This document shows, in pieces, positions 5,794 to 5,965 of a stretch of DNA of 5,965 bases (positions are counted from its first letter, which is position 1; every line of letters starts with the position of its first letter). The notes below the pieces were generated by a model. That model was not told the origin of the DNA and did no database searches. It worked only from the letters and a program-made list of their open reading frames with translations. Source of the DNA: Kuafuiihalomonas phototrophica (lineage in GTDB: Bacteria > Myxococcota > Kuafuiibacteriia > Kuafuiibacteriales > Kuafuiibacteriaceae); assembly GCA_031800475.1 (NCBI GenBank), contig DAPKRQ010000037.1, positions 1-5,965 on the forward strand, given 5' to 3'. Both the position numbers and the translations under genes were made by a program.

Positions 5794-5965
5794 GGCCCGG
5801 GCCCATCCCACCAATCCCGAAGCCCGTCCAGGTCGTGAAAGCAAGGCACCGGCGGAAGGGCGTCCACGAACCGTCGGCCGTATCCGCGGGTTCGGATCCT
5901 TCCGTCCAAAATGGCCACCACGCCCCGGTCGTGCCGGCTGCGCACCAACCGGCCGAAGCCCTGCT
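5790..5965 (-). CDS. DinG/XPD-family ATP-dependent DNA helicase, C-terminal end
   Basis: Only the last 57 codons lie in the window; the gene enters from the right edge and ends at TGA 5792-5790. The fragment begins QGFGRLVRSRHDRGVVAILD, which is helicase motif VI (QxxGRxxR, with the arginines that contact ATP) followed by the DRG and ILD signature of DinG-like superfamily 2 helicases. It continues with DGRI and YGRRFVDALPP, the usual C-terminal tail of this family. Such proteins unwind DNA 5' to 3', and many carry an iron-sulfur cluster, which cannot be checked here. Its last bases overlap the pyrD start (ATGA), so it is probably cotranscribed with pyrD. The exact subfamily (DinG, YoaA or another) cannot be settled from this fragment, so no symbol is given. 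Confidence 0.88.
   Translation of the reverse strand, partial: QGFGRLVRSRHDRGVVAILDGRIRTRGYGRRFVDALPPVPCFHDLDGLRDWWDGPGP

Noticed and set aside
5794..5844. Upstream TTG start for pyrD that would add 17 residues.
   Set aside because: It lies within the helicase coding end and adds no conserved sequence; the ATG at 5793 forms a typical ATGA overlap.

Overview
The window is a GC-rich stretch of bacterial chromosome with every supportable gene on the minus strand, so transcription runs from high to low coordinates. The genes are packed almost end to end. Four junctions are stop/start overlaps or gaps of a few bases, one is a 15-base gap, and the only sizeable gap is 86 bp. In transcription order they are: the 3' end of a DinG/XPD-type helicase, pyrD, an MglA-like small GTPase, a PocR-domain sensor histidine kinase, pyrH, frr, uppS and the 5' end of cdsA.

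The segment pyrH-frr-uppS-cdsA is the classic bacterial core block for UMP phosphorylation, ribosome recycling, undecaprenyl-carrier synthesis and CDP-diacylglycerol synthesis. In many bacteria this block lies directly behind rpsB-tsf. Here that place is taken by a two-gene signalling pair, GTPase plus histidine kinase, and before it pyrD, which acts earlier in the same pyrimidine pathway as pyrH. The unit therefore joins UMP synthesis (PyrD), UDP synthesis (PyrH), translation recycling (Frr) and lipid and cell-wall precursor supply (UppS, CdsA) with two apparently regulatory proteins.

The MglA-type GTPase (TVPGQ switch II, DRTLFFD segment), the soluble PocR kinase and the high GC suggest Myxococcota or a related deltaproteobacterial-type lineage. 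This is inference from gene content; no rRNA or other phylogenetic marker is present beyond these proteins. I see no tRNA, rRNA, CRISPR array, insertion sequence or phage gene, and no convincing promoter or rho-independent terminator. The most notable feature is the translationally coupled GTPase-kinase pair inside a housekeeping operon, with a run of eight G at the junction that could in principle allow -1 slippage from one gene into the other.
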